Source: Cristatella mucedo
Taxonomy: Eukaryota > Bryozoa > Phylactolaemata > Cristatellidae
Length of the DNA stretch: 64,000 nt
Assembly: GCA_009760855.2 (NCBI GenBank)
Contig: WPIO01000088.1
Span: 106,001 to 170,000 of the forward strand
Direction of reading: 5' to 3'
The notes under the pieces were generated by a model, which saw nothing but the letters and a program-made list of their open reading frames with translations, did not search any database and was not told where the DNA came from. Shown piece after piece: positions 31,790 to 44,362 of the stretch. Both the position numbers and the translations under genes were made by a program. The first letter of the stretch is position 1. Each line of letters begins with the position of its first letter.

Positions 31790-33110
31790 GCTGCGTTCGA
31801 AGTGAAACCGAGCCATTTTCAGGCTGCTTTGCTCGCTAACTGTTGGGTGAGTGATTCTTCGGGGCTTGCTCAACATCAAACGACTTGAGGCGCTCGGAAG
31901 CAACCTTTACTCAACAGTATGACGTCAATTCAATCCTTAACTCCAGTCCAAACGTTCATGCTAACTGGAGCTTCCGCCGCCGCCGCGGCTTAGGAGAGCA
32001 CCGCACCGATCGCCTAGCATCTTTGCTCGCACCATGTAGCACGATGGCTGCTCTCCGATTGGCCGATTGGCAAATCGGGAGCCTGGCCTAGAAACGGCAG
32101 ACACTGACAACAACATTTAAGCACTTAGGCACTACAGCGGGCAGAGGCATTAACTCTCGCATCACGATCCCAACATAGCTGTAGACGATGCACGGAAATC
32201 GACAGTCAAAGTCGGGGCCAATACCGCAATCCATGAAAAATCAAAAACTGGTTGTACGAAAGTACAATTCTTATTCCACGTAACCTCTTATTGTGTGCCC
32301 ATATAATGTATACCTATTGTACCAGCTCAATCGACGGCGTCGAATGCACGGCAATCGAAGCCAGCGGCCCAGGAAAATATGCCAATCTATAACGGTCCGT
32401 TACAAATAGATCAACAGCCAGTGGGAGAATCTCCAACTTCTCGTATGTACTACATCGTGCTGCATTAAAAGTGCAACTACATCCTTTCAAAAAATTGCGT
32501 ACGTGAAATCGAGGGCAATGCACGACAATCGATGGCGATGGCCCGGCTTCTGCCTCAATCCGCTTCCGGTTGACTAGAAAGTGGCGCTTCGAAGCTCCAA
32601 CTACCACGCCCCTTCGCTTCGCTCTCACTTAATGGCAACCCGTTGTGAGCGCTCAATCTGGGGCAGAGCACGGAGATCGAATGGTCCGAGAAAGCACCGT
32701 CATGGCTGGCAGTGCCGCCATGTTGCCACTGCAGCAGCTGAGCAGGCATGCGGCCCAATCAAGTAGTCCACAAGGGCTCGGTTTTTCTCGACGGCTGCTC
32801 ACCTGGACTGCACTCCGGTCGATTCCAGACCATACTGTTGGGTGCTCCGCCTCGCTTGCTGCTCGCTGCAAAAGCACCCGCTGCCGCCACGGACGCTGCC
32901 GCCGCGGACGCTGCCGCCGCGGACGCCGCCGCCGCCCACTTCGACGCAGCAAGCTACCACGTCTGCGGCCGGGGGGGGCGAAGGGAAGTCCCCGGCGGAA
33001 TGTCCCTGGTCAATTGCGACCCTGGCGTTAGCTGCTTATCATTCCAGACACGATCGAGAAGCGGGTCAGATTCGGGTCGTAAGTTTGGGGCATAAGCTTT
33101 CAGTTCCCTC
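31790..33110. other. CpG-rich block, unit B (candidate promoter/CpG island)
   Basis: Aligned with 58585-59800: GAGCCATTTTC/GAGTCATTTTC, CAAACGACTTGA, TTTGCTCGCACCATG, GCTGCTCTCCGATTGGCC. The last contains an ATTGG (CCAAT-type) element, and clustered CpG and GCC repeats follow. It lies 2.4-3.7 kb upstream of gene B exon 1. The open frames differ between copies, so coding is not supported. Confidence 0.45.
32160..32560. repeat. ~167-bp satellite family, embedded copies
   Basis: Cores such as GGAAATCGACAGTCAAAGTC, CACGGCAATCGAAGCCAGCG and ACGACAATCGATGGCGATGG are about 160-180 bp apart. Confidence 0.55.
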
Positions 33111-33459
33111 TAGAAACACAAGCTATACACGGGACGCAAAAGGGCGGCAGCGTCGGCCGGGGAGAGTCAGTGCGGCCAGGTTTCTTTGTTTTCCGCTGGG
33201 CGCTCGAAGAAAAATGAATATATATTGAAAATAAATTGAATGAGGGTCTTAAAATGACTTCAGTATGGTTGGTGGAACAGCTGGACTTGAGTCAGCGGAC
33301 GGTGGTGCGGTAAGAAGCCGGATGAGGAAGTATTTCGGATAGGTAGGCCAAAGCACTCGAGATAAAAAAGGACGTGGCAGAGCCTTGATATCGATACGAT
33401 CGTACTCAACAGGTGACCTGTGCAGGTCAGTGATGATTGTGTAACGTGGAAGGAGCCAC

Positions 33460-33690
33460 TGAGCACGACTGCTGAGTCACTTGAGACACCTTAAGCGAGC
33501 ACTCTTGCAACGGTCGCAACGGTCACCTCCGGCTCAAGCCGAATGTGGAGGGGAGAACCGGGCGTCATAAAGTCTCATCTAAAGGCTGCTACGCTACGGC
33601 AGATAGAAATTTGGCATAGCTCGAGTTATCTCGCGGCTGCCCAAAAGAAGGCTTCACAAATGAGGCGTCCCTAAAGGACACTAAGGACCG
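33460..33690. repeat. Local repeat block (also at 31.08, 35.93 and 59.82 kb)
   Basis: Shares CACCTCCGGCTCAAGCCGAA, CTACGGCAGATAGAAAT and ATGAGGCGTCCCTAAAGGAC with 59820-60040. Partial matches lie at 31085-31310 and 35925-36095. Confidence 0.6.
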
Positions 33691-33694
33691 CAAA

Positions 33695-33830
33695 TAATAA
33701 TAATAATGTACTTGATCAAGCGCCCTCAGAGAACTCAATCTCTTTCTAGGGCTCTACGTTTGCTGCAAAGGGAAACGCAATTGAAGGGTGAGTAATATCA
33801 TGCTTGATAAATAAATGAGTCACTGGAGTT
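33695..33830 (-). mobile_element. L2 LINE tail
   Basis: AAT repeat and inverted tail CGCCCTCAGAGAACTCAATC. Confidence 0.85.
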
Positions 33831-33869
33831 GTCCTATCCTGATGTATGCAGCTAATCCTGCAGCCCTTG

Positions 33870-34035
33870 TAGTACTTAGATATCCCAGGATGTAAGGTGC
33901 TCGCTCTTCATGACCGAGGTCGTGGGCTCGAATCCTGCAATGAACAATCACGTATCGTCAAGTACAAGTGGTGGTGATAGCAGCCAAGGCTCTTCTGCCG
34001 CTATACAAACGAGGCAGTTAAACCAGCTGTTTTTT
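33870..34035 (+). mobile_element. SINE2, tRNA-derived
   Basis: Head TGTAAGGTGCTCGCTCTTCA, B box GGTCGTGGGCTCGAATCC, tail GGCTCTTCTGCCGCTATACA. Confidence 0.75.
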
Positions 34036-34569
34036 GCTCGCACTCGCACAGGCATCACGGATGGTATTTTTCGATCGATATGCTAACATGCCATGAAACT
34101 GAGCTGAATACGTGAAATAGCCTCTGCGAGCCACTGTCTGTGTCTTGTATACTTTCTTTACACCTTTTACCACCTTTCTTTACATCCAAGAACAGGCGTA
34201 TCTCTCACCAAAAGGATGGGAGATTACTGATCGCAAAGATAGCTTGCTGACGAAGATGGCTTGCTGACTTTCGGCCACTTTAATCGGCTCAATTTAAGGC
34301 AGACCACACTGTTCTGGCAGGCCATCCGATAGATTGATCGAACCAGCCGCCAAATGCGACCAAATTTGACCAAAATTTTATCAAAAGCCGCCAAATGCTA
34401 CCAATGCTGCTGGCACGAATATCAACAGCTTCGCTGCCATTGAAACCCGTCAAAAAGCAGCCAAGAACAAAGGAGAGCGGCTAATGCTGCAAGATACACC
34501 GCTAGAGAGCGCATTCTGCCTTTAATCACCAACTACTGACCACCGAATACCTGATACACGGCCACTGAC

Positions 34570-34745
34570 GACGAGTACATTGAGCCGCGGTGGCACACTA
34601 GGTAAGACGGTTGCTTTTCAAGACCTTGGTCTCAAAGTCGTGGGTTCGAAGCCTGCTGTGGGAGATTCGTTATTGCCGCTGCAAACGTTGTTGCTAGCCG
34701 TAAAGGCTCTTCTGTCGCTATACAAAGTAGACTGTTGATCAGATA
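34570..34745 (+). mobile_element. SINE2, tRNA-derived
   Basis: Head GAGCCGCGGTGGCACACTAG, B box GTCGTGGGTTCGAAGCC, tail GGCTCTTCTGTCGCTATACA. Confidence 0.8.
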
Positions 34746-34779
34746 GCACTCACTTAGAAGATATGCATATGTCACACAT

Positions 34780-35240
34780 CCAACCACCAAATCTCATGCC
34801 ACAGCACTTACGCGTTCTCGTGCTGCAAAGATGCTGGCCTGTGCTGAAATCCAGTTCAAGCTACCTTCATATCCACCGCATATTAGCAGTGCCAAGCTCC
34901 AAATCTGATCTCTTATAATACCATGCTATATTTCCAATGTACCGCAAAATTTTGAAACATTCCGTGAGCGCGATCTGACGATGTCCTCTGCAATCACCAG
35001 CAGCAGCTAGGGCCATCGACACAATCAACTTCAAAGCGAAAGATATCTAATGCAAACGGTTTCAGTTTTATTGCACGCGACAGTACACTCTGAAAAGTGT
35101 GCTTACAAGGTTTGGCGAGAATTGGCACTGGCGTTCTCATGCACTACTCTCCGCGTAACTGTAAATAATTCGGAATTCCACAAAGGAAAGCTCCGAATTA
35201 GATCTGTGCAATAAACTCGGTTTTAAACTACACCTGCAAT
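34780..35240. repeat. ~167-bp satellite family copies
   Basis: Similar to 36790-37080 and 60410-60690 (AAATTTGTCGAGAATTGGCA-like, TTTTGATTGCACACGACAGT-like), with core CTCTGCAATCACCAGCAGCA. Confidence 0.6.
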
Positions 35241-35264
35241 GTGTCTCTGTTTACCCATACCTCG

Positions 35265-35665
35265 TGCAAATCTCAAATCCTTTGGAGACCTTGGCTTCAG
35301 TTCGTATGCTCCCAAAGACTAGAACTCACTCCCGAACTGCGTCACGACATCTATCGGTTTGTCAATATGTAAAAGGAAACTAAAACGCACCTATTTACGA
35401 CAGCATTTACTGGATCTTTGTGATTCGTCCTTCATGTGCTTATGCGTGCTGACACTGTGCATGCTGCCACAAACCATACTTGCATGCTAACCCTGTGCAT
35501 ATCACCATTAACCATGTTGTTCGTGTTGTGTACTGAGGATGCTGCAACTAGCATTGCAATTGTGCTCCCTTCGCAGAAATTGTAAAGCACTTAGAAAGAC
35601 ATTGACTTCTCTGAGGGCGTGGTATCAAGTGTATTACTATTATTACTTTTGTTATTATTAAGCTT
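35265..35665 (+). mobile_element. L2 LINE 3' fragment
   Basis: RT C-terminus, the UTR with TGCTGACACTGTGCATGCTG, then the tail and a TTATTA repeat. Confidence 0.8.
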
Positions 35666-36099
35666 CCAACTGCAGCCGACACATCTGGGGCAGGCGGACC
35701 CTGGGGGAAAGTTCTGGGTCAATTTGTTCACTTGTGCTATCTGTTAATCACGCACTATTGAAATAGAGAATCAGGGTCCCATCCAGTTAGAAGTTGGGGT
35801 AGACGGGCGAAGGCTTTCTGTTTGCTCTAGATACGCAAAATAAATACTACACACAAGAGAGCAGCCGTGCGTGGAGAGTGTGGTGGTGCTTTTCTGCTAT
35901 TTGACATTCGCTGCGAATTCCCGCGGCTGCTCAGCACGACTGCCGCCGCGAGTCACCTCTCGGGAGTCCTTTCGTGCTAGGAGGAGGGATAACCGGGCGT
36001 CATACTGTCTCCAGGATACCACGCCACGGCAGATAGAAATTCTGAACACCTCAAGTCGTCTCGCGGCTGTCAAAAAGAGCGATCTACATCGACTCGAAG

Positions 36100-36275
36100 C
36101 CCTTGTGGATCCTAGATAGCCCAGCACGTCCTCGCTCTTCATGACCGAGGTCGTGGGCTCGATCCCTGCAGCGGGCGATCTTTTATTGCAAAATACAAGC
36201 CTCAAGTGTAGCCATCGAGGCTCTTCTCCTGCTGTACAAATGAGGCTGTTAATTCAGCGAATTATTTTTATTTCT
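36100..36275 (+). mobile_element. SINE2, tRNA-derived
   Basis: B box GGTCGTGGGCTCGATCCC and tail GAGGCTCTTCTCCTGCTGTA. Preceded by the local repeat block at 35925-36095. Confidence 0.75.
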
Positions 36276-36774
36276 TTCTTCGGCACTGGTGTCACAGACT
36301 GCGGTATTTACTCGCCTTGCTGATATGCCACGATGTTGAGCAGAGTAGGTTGAATAGCTTCTACATGCCGTTGCTTGTGTCTCAGTTTACTTTCTTCACA
36401 TCAAACTTAAGAACAGGCTCTTGCCAAAACGATGAGGCTATTTTACCGATCGTATTGGCGGCAGCCGGCTTGCCAACTTTCGAACCGGCTTAATCAGCGC
36501 AGCAGCGTAACTCGAACTACCATCTTCCGGCTGACAGGCCAGCAGCTCAATCGAACCAGCCGACCCATGTCACGGGCGCTGGCACCATTTTCAATTGCTT
36601 CGCTACTCTTGAAGCACACCTAAAAGCGAACGGCAGCCGACAACGAAGGCTAGCGTCAAATACTCGAAGACACGCCACCAAAGGGTACATTCGGCTTTCC
36701 GTTACAAACTTACGGTTAGCGGCTACATGGCCACTGACGATTACCATTTTCTATTAGAAGATATCTGTAACATC

Positions 36775-38720
36775 AATTGATTTTAATCCAGATCCACCAG
36801 AAACTGACGATGCAAAGCTTCAAATTTGACTTGATATGACACTATGCTACATTTCAAATGTGCCCGTGATGTTTGGCAACATTCCGTAAATGCGCTCTCG
36901 CGGAGCGTGATGCGATCCACTGCAACTGCAGCCCGGGTCAATACCGCAATCCACCGCCAATCGGAAAATCCTAAGCAACAAGCTCCGGTTTTGATTGCAC
37001 ACGACAGTACACTCAACGAAGATTTTGCGAACAAAATTTGTCGAGAATTGGCACGGACGTTCATCAGCAATCTTTTGTAGTCGACTGTAAGTAATTCTGA
37101 AATCGATGATGGGCGCTCCAAATTAGATTTGCATTCAGTGCTAGTCTAATTTTAAAATACACCCTCAAGATTTCTCGCCGTTGTGCATGTGTTGTATTGT
37201 CTGACAACTAGTACAATTAATCATTAGCTATTACAGAGACTACAAATATTGCTGGAAATTGCACTGCAGCCGACTGCAACGGCCTGGTCGAACACCCACA
37301 ATCCACTAGAATTTGTAAGCCACCATTCACAGCAAAATCGTCAGACATCGTATGCTAAAAGTGTTTAATTGTAATGCCTAATAATTTAGTCTATGTTTAT
37401 ATTGTACTATATTGCACTCGCATAGTTTTACTGCCATATTTTTCTTGGGAACTTTTCATGTGATGCTCTGCAATCGACTGCAATGCCCCCAACCCCCAAT
37501 CACAATCGACAGCAACTTAAGGCTCCAAATTTGAGTATGTACTAAAGCGCATCACTTTTCGCAGTGAAACAACGTAATTTAGCCTATTACGCACGTACTC
37601 TCTCGGGCCATGCATGGCAATCTTCAGTAGAGGCTCGAGCCGAAGCCGAAATAATTTTCTAACCCCTCCCAATCAATCACAAATGGAGCAGAAGGTACAA
37701 GCTCGTCAGTGTTCGTCAGCGGCATCCTGGGCCGAGGCGGCATTTCTCCATCCCCGCACCATCAAACTCAAATCGAGTAGAAATTTGCTGGGTGAGTTTC
37801 TTCACTTCTCATTGTATATAGAATCGCACTGTTCTGCTTCTAAATTGAATCCATACATTGTCGTTCCATTTTGCACGTTAGTATTGGGCTGTGCATGGCA
37901 ATTGACGGGACCAACAACTAATGCATTTCAGTCCCTCGGAAATCAACCCGACATTGGCTATGCGAAGCTCCGTCTGGAAGCTCTTGCTGCTTTACACTCT
38001 ACGGTTTAAATAAGAAAAGCAATTGTGAGTTTGGGTTCGTAACAATGACGACATCCCACCAGAGCAACGTATGAGTCGATGCTCGCTGCTGCTCGATGAT
38101 CGATGTGTAATGTAGGCGGGTGTGTCTTCATTGATCAAAGTGAGGAGAGGCAGTCGCTTCAACTGCGCTCAGTATGAAAGTGGTGCGCAAAAACCATATT
38201 TCAGCCGATCAGTGCTAGTCGAATAAACTGGTGGTGCTGATCGCTGGCAGATGCCGAAACTGTTTGGATTGCAGCCAGTGAATTTCAACATATTGCCCAC
38301 TTGAAACCTCAGATAATGCATGGAAAACAGCAGCAAGTGCTGAAGCTAAAACCGTATTCTCTTATAATACCTCGGAAATCGCTAGAAGCCGACTTTCAGA
38401 AGCTTCAATTTAACTTATTTCTGATGTATACTGTATTAAAGGTGTACCCAAGACATTCCACTTTAAAAACTAGTTCTCGGAAACTGCATTGCAATCGACT
38501 CCGACTGCCGGGGCCAATGCCGCAATCGACTACAATCGGCCACAAAATGTCATAAATAGGTTTCGCAAATCTTGAATTTGAATTTCACATTATAGAGCAT
38601 CCATTTGAACTTTGCTCACAGCATATCCATGGGTCAACCATATTTGCTCCGATGATGCATAGCTACCGAATGCAGTGGCCCTTACAGTGGCCAATGTCGA
38701 CTCTTCATCGGCAACCCACT
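36775..38720. repeat. ~167-bp satellite family, longest stretch
   Basis: Repeated cores include GATCCACTGCAACTGCAGCC (36915), CACTGCAGCCGACTGCAACG (37262), TCTGCAATCGACTGCAATGC (37468), GGGCCATGCATGGCAATCTT (37605), CATGGCAATTGACGGGACCA (37894) and CATTGCAATCGACTCCGACT (38485). Monomers are diverged and punctuated by unrelated sequence. Confidence 0.6.
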
Positions 38721-38745
38721 ACAAATTTCTTAGGCACAGTGTAAC

Positions 38746-39195
38746 TTGTATTCATCTCACAATAGACTACGACGTGGGAAGGCTATCTTTCAGCTGACCC
38801 AATTTTCCACCGCCCCTAGGTCTTCGCCCAGAGCTATGGCGACTGCCCTCGTAGAACTCGTTCGTGGCGTATCGGCAGAAAAAAAACGCTTTGGGTGCCA
38901 TGTAGACGGTGGCATGGGATCGGACTATTCTTACCTTGCTGTAGATACGCGGCCCATATTGATGAGAGCCGACAGGGCAGACAAAAAGCGGACATCGAAA
39001 GGAGGACGGAAGAGGTCCCACGTAAGTGCGATCAAGTTGGGGGAGTGGCAGGCCATGTTGCTGCTGTTCGAGCATTACCTGACATTCACTGGTCACGTGA
39101 CTCTGGCTGAGCAGGCTGGGATAAATAACGGAGACGTGCGAATGACGCTTTGGTGCACTGGCTACATTGGTGCTCATTATATGGCCTACCTGTGA
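38746..39195 (+). other. Unassigned 149-codon open frame
   Basis: An equally long minus-strand frame overlaps it (38767-39216). There is no domain, no paralogous copy in the other units and no splice support. Mixed composition argues against simple repeat origin. Probably chance, or an old insertion. Confidence 0.15.
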
Positions 39196-39454
39196 CCATT
39201 GTCGAGCTATAGACAACGTTTTGACTGTGCATGGGCGGAAGATTTGTACAAGACGTATGCTCTGTGCCTTTAGTAAACTAGTGAGGGTTCAGCAGATGTA
39301 ATAAATGCATCGAAGCAAAGCACTGCAAGCGAATCTACCGACGCGGGTCTTTTTTTTCAATTTTTTTTTGCATATTAGAAATACTTATGAAAACAGATCG
39401 AACTCTGTACCATTTCTAGAGTGTCAGCTTATTTCAACTGAATTGTTCATTATA

Positions 39455-39800
39455 CCACAACGAGTGACATTGGATCACTTGAACCTACAAATTTGTATAA
39501 TTGTATACTTTGTATCATATAATCGTTAAAGAAACTTTGCCAATTCAAGTGACAATTTTCGAAAAGGAACCGCTGACCTTCCGATGAGTCGAGAGCTTCC
39601 TCTAAAGTCATCCAGGTATGTCTAATAGCATGCAGTGACTACGATGCAAGATTCATCGCTCTTTGCGAGCCAGGTATCGCTTCTTCTTCTGTTCCTTTGA
39701 ACGCTTGTCGGAACTCAATACTTGTGCCGCTGCATGATTTATAAGCTTGAAATGATAATGGCAGCATGCATACTGAGCTATACTATAACGCCAATGGGCT
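39455..39800. repeat. Intergenic block shared by the three tandem units
   Basis: Paralogue of 11100-11460, including ATCGTTAAAGAAACTTTGCC and a stretch like TGCAGTGACTACGATGCAAG against the 'ATGCATTGAGTATGCCAGA' region. Confidence 0.6.
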
Positions 39801-40660
39801 GGGCCTATGATGAGCCAATATCTCAATACGCTACACTCGCCACAAAATTCCCAGAAGTCTCCGATGCTCCAAAATGGAATGCATACTAAAGCACATTCTT
39901 TAACGGTGCAACCACATGATAATTCTAATTTAATACGAATATACAATCTTGGTCATTGGGGCGATCGTGGGAAATGGCTCGGGCTGAAGCCTAAATTCTC
40001 TATTTTCAACCTCAAATCAAGTCGAAATTGACTGAATGACCTTATCAACATCTCCCCGCATATAACTTTTTTCTCTGTTCCTAAATTGAATTCCGACATT
40101 GGCAAGCAATATTGCACGTTAATTAAAGAGAAATGCACGGCAATTGCTTACGATGGCCCTGACCTTGATCAATTGCAATCAGTCGCAAATCAATCCATAA
40201 TTGGCTTTGCGAAGCTCTCGTTTGGACATCTTGCTGCTGTACACTCTATTTACGGTGCGCCTAAGAAACGCCACTGTGAGCACTCGTTCTAGAGCACTGC
40301 TTTGCAATCGATTGCAGTGGCCTGGCCAATATTAAAAGCCTCTGTAATCCACCACTAATCGGCCAAAACGTAAACCGGAAAATCTCCACTTCAGATCACA
40401 TATACAATTTCGGCGTTTTTAAAGAACGCACGGGCAGCCGTTGCAATACTGAGCATTTTCAAAGTGACGCCGATATACGTAATCAAAGCAAATGCAAAAC
40501 CTCGATCTCGATCAGCCTTTTCTCAATAAGAACGCCAGTAACTTCTTAAACACGACAAACTATCATTCATAGGACACCTCAAGTGTGCGACTGGACTAAG
40601 AGACTTTTCTCTTATAATGAACAATGCTGTTGAACAACCGTCTCTACGTGATCGGAATTT
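39800..40660. repeat. ~167-bp satellite family
   Basis: Cores at about 39970, 40130 and 40298 (GCAATCGATTGCAGTGGCCT), about 160-168 bp apart. Paralogous to 11470-12290. Confidence 0.65.
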
Positions 40661-40664
40661 AGGG

Positions 40665-40905
40665 GTTGGTTGCCAATGACAGCCTCCTAAATTTTAAAAG
40701 TTTTACTATGAAGACTACCTCTACATCTAACCATCACGTCCGATTCCTGTCAAAGATTAGGACTGTCTACCATGGTGGCTTGCACACACTTGACGAGCTT
40801 CATGATTACGTATTAACTAGGCTATTGCAAGTCCGCTGGTTGGGCTGGTACTCTATTAGGTAGTCTACCGAAAAATACCACTGGGCCACTGCAGCCTGCA
40901 GTAAC
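40665..40905 (+). mobile_element. L2b LINE fragment
   Basis: HHVRFLSKIRTVYHGGL and a degraded downstream frame. Paralogous to 12300-12540. Confidence 0.6.
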
Positions 40906-41072
40906 ATATTAGCTGATTCAGGAGGCTCGTCTGTATTTCGACAGGAGAGCCGTAACTGCTATGACCACGGCTTGCAGTAGGCTATAAAGATCACCCATTG
41001 CAGATTTCGAACCCGCGACCTCGGCTACGTAGAGCAAGCATCTTATTTCCTAGGTTTAAGCGTAGCTTTAAT
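40905..41072 (-). mobile_element. SINE2, tRNA-derived
   Basis: Inverted tail and B-box complement TTTCGAACCCGCGACCTC. It occupies the same site as the copy at 12545-12722, so it inserted before the duplication. Confidence 0.7.
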
Positions 41073-41520
41073 ATGAATGCGAGGCTAGTTATTAAATCCT
41101 CGAGATTAGGTCATGAAACCTTCATAGCTGAACCTGAAACCTTCATATCTGAACTGCTGCACAAGTTTCAGCCTTCACTTCAGCCCTCGGGTCCTCTGCG
41201 AACACAAAAATTAGCTATCCGCTTCCACTCGTGAAGACCGTTGGTGAAAGAAGCTTTTTCTCTTCAGATCCTAGACTGTGGAACATACTTCCACAATTCT
41301 TAAGGAACGACATCCTCACTCCTGCTGCAGACTGTGGCACATTCTTTCCAGTGGTCCTGAACTACCACCTCCACGCTACACCGAGCTACCTCGACTGCTC
41401 TCCTGACTCTTTCCAGCTTCTCGTATTCTCATTGTTTTGCATGAGATTGAGAGTGTGTTGGCTAATGCAATGCCATGGGTACCGAAAAATCTCTTAGTCT
41501 TCTGTGGGCTTCTAGAAAAC
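41073..41520 (+). mobile_element. L2b LINE fragment, continued
   Basis: C-terminal piece with RLWNILPQFLRNDI followed by YLDCSPDS. Stops break the frame. Confidence 0.65.
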
Positions 41521-42029
41521 TCTCATGCCCAACACCCAAATAGTCCTTGCGAGCTTTTTGAAGCTACATACTTATATACGCTACGTATGAAAAGAACCAC
41601 GAAGGAGTCACTGTAACTCCGCCGTAGCTGTAACTCGGAAATCCCTTTCCCCATCAGCTGGTCAGACGAGAATATAGAGGAATACAGAAGGCGCAGTCTA
41701 TCCGCAAGATAGGTTTATACCAGTCAAGGGCGAGATACGCAAGACGGCGTCACGTGAAAGTCAACTTGAAAAGTAAAGACTAACCTGTAAGAGTATGGCT
41801 GTGCAAAGGCGCCGGGCTCCCAGTGCCTCGACAACCTTTGGACCGTCACTTAGACAGACAGCGTTGGCCAGGCTCTTCAATTAAATTCCTTCCACTTAGA
41901 TGCAGCCGGCTAATGTATATATGCATGTTTAGGTATGTTAATAAATCTATTAAATGTTGCAAGGCAGAACGAAATAATACGTGTACAAAAGCCTGCTCGC
42001 ACAATTTCTCTACTGATTACTATTTCTCT

Positions 42030-43265
42030 AACAAGCTGAGAGCACAGATGTGAACGGACAAAGATTCTCCATTGACTCACTGAAGCATAATGTTCGTCAG
42101 GGCTCTCTGCAAGGCTGGCTTCTTTTCACCGTTGATACTCTCCGTCTTGCCGACGTGACTTCCAGGCATAATCTAGGTTTTCACTTCTATGCAGATCACA
42201 CTCAGTTGTACCTATCGTTTGATGCCTCCCAACCCTTTAATCCCTCAAAGTGAATCCGCTACGCGTGCACTTGCTGCCTGTTTTGCTGTCGCTTCTTATG
42301 GATGGAAGCCAACTTTTAAAATTAAATTGTGATAACACCAACTTACTAGTTAATGGCAAACTAAGTCTGCATCCGAAACTGGAAATCCCTAAAACTGAAA
42401 ATCCTAAATTAAAAGGACTTTTCAATCAAAATCTGCGCAGCCAGCACATCTCCTGTTGCAGCTGCTCGTCAACTAGGCTTCCAAAGTTTCGTCAAACTGT
42501 TGGGCAGCGAATAAATACTGACTTATTGAACCGCATCTTTTGCATAGCGACATAAGAGCTTCTATGACTGTCGCCACCGCTTGCAGCGGCTCAAAAGGAT
42601 CGCCCGCCTCAGGATTCGAACCCCACGATCTCAGAACCGAGTTGGTGTAAACTAACCGCCTTACCTAGTGTGCCATCATGGATCGCCAAGTTTTGCTAAG
42701 ATTTAAGGTTTCCATAAGTTTTTCAAGAGACCTTTAATAAGATGAAAAGGCAGCTCCACAGTCGTCTGCCTACTTTCGACTACATAAAATCGGCTAACGT
42801 TAGACCTTGCTTAGACAGGGATACTATTTCCAAATTGGTCATGCGTTTGTAACATCCCGTCACAACTTCTTCAACTCACTGCCTGCTGGTTTACCAGCAT
42901 GTGCAATCAGGTGCTTACGGTTAGAGAAAACCTCTGCAGCTAGGTTTGTCTGTCGTAAGCTTTGAACTAGCCGCATCGCACCACTTCTTGCCGACATTCA
43001 CTGGCTGCAAATCAAGCGGCCACTCAGCCCAAGGTTTCTGTCACTTACGTTTAGGTCCCTTCATTCCTTGGTTCCAGCCTTTCTATCGTAAGAACTCTTC
43101 CAGCAGGCCTAGTATCGTACTGAGCCAAATCGTCTAGGCACACCCCAAACCTTTTTTGCCCGTGCCTATAAGCTTATATGCTTCCGAAGCTTGGATCCTA
43201 CTCCAGACTGACGTCATGGCATCCCTGGACAGGAAGGAATTTTAAAAGTAGATGCTATCGTGCGA
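42030..43265 (+). mobile_element. L2 LINE, decayed, with nested SINE2
   Basis: HNLGFHFYADHTQLYLSFD marks the RT YADD region, with the second Asp changed to His. Later pieces match the C-terminal region (ACAIR, RPLSPRF). A SINE2 is inserted at 42520-42690. Confidence 0.8.
42520..42690 (-). mobile_element. SINE2, tRNA-derived
   Basis: Inverted copy: CATAGCGACATAAGAGCTTC, B-box complement GGATTCGAACCCCACGATC and head CCGCCTTACCTAGTGTGCCA. Confidence 0.8.
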
Positions 43266-43309
43266 CCATCGCCGCGTGCTTGACATTTAGAAGTCGTTTT
43301 TTGTCGACA

Positions 43310-44060
43310 CCTGCCTAAATTTTAAAAGCTTCATACAAAAGACTAATTCTACAGCTTGCCATCACGACCGATCCCTATTTAAGATTAGGAGCTGTCATCC
43401 ATTGAGGCTCCCAAATATTTTAAATAGCTCCTTAGTTCTGTCTCGGCTTGATTATTGTAACTCCCTTTTGTCTGGGCTACTGAAGAAAGAAACTAGGCCA
43501 CTGCAGCTGGCTATGAATATGGCTGCAAGGCTAGTTTTCAAATCCCAGAGGTTTGGCCACGTGTCTCCTTTGTTAAAAGAGCTAGCCTGTTGATCAACGG
43601 ATACTTAGCAAAGTTCTTACGCTGACCCACAAGGCTCGCCACAACTTGGCTCCTCCATACCAGCAGAACTTATGCACCAGTTTCAGCCATTTCGTGCCCT
43701 CAGGTTCTGCATGGACAACAAATTAGCTGATCAATTCCTCCGCTTAGAAGACCGCTGGCAACAGAAGCTTTAGCTCTGCAGGTCCTAGACTGTGGAACTC
43801 GCTGCCACGATTCTTACGCAACGAAAACTACTCTCCTGCTGCCGACTATGGCTCATCCTTTCCAGCGGTCCTGAGCTGCTACTTTCATGCTTCTCACTAC
43901 CTCAACTGCTCTCCTGACTCTGCTATGCTTCCCACTTTCTCTTTGTTGCATGAGATAAACTCTGTTGGCTACCGAGTGCATACCGAAAGCCACTTAGGCT
44001 GTGAGTGTGCTACACAAAACTTTCCTTCGTAACACCCACATAGTCTTTGTGGCTTTGTGG
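43310..44060 (+). mobile_element. L2b LINE fragment, best copy
   Basis: VLSRLDYCNSLLSGLLKKET, then AARLVFKSQRFGHVSPLLKE and a C-terminus with CGTRCHDS-like decay. It shows that L2b is an L2-related RT (compare RLDFCNSLLTGLPACAI in L2). Confidence 0.7.
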
Positions 44061-44154
44061 AGTTTCAGACGGATATACATTATGTTTATCACAGCATTTA
44101 GTGATTCCTCGTGATCCATACTGTGTATGTATGCATACGTGTGCTGAAACATTA

Positions 44155-44362
44155 CCTGCTGCTACTAACCGTAGCTACGTGCTGTCCCAGCGCATGTAAC
44201 ATTCTGCATTGAGAATTTTGCCACTATTGCTTTCACAGAATCTGTAAATTGCCTAGAAAGAGATTGAGTTTTCTGCGAGAGCTATAGAAACGTATTATCC
44301 CTATTATATGTGCTGTGCTTGAATAGAGATTAAGTTCTCTTAAAGCGCTACACAATGAATTG
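44155..44362 (+). mobile_element. L2 tail followed by a SINE1 tail
   Basis: TTGCCTAGAAAGAGATTGAG then CTTGAATAGAGATTAAGTTC and AAAGCGCTACACAATGAATT, about 50 bp apart. Confidence 0.65.

Noticed and set aside
38746-39216. 149-aa frames on both strands as a possible gene
   Set aside because: No domain, no splice or paralogue support, and equal-length antisense frame.
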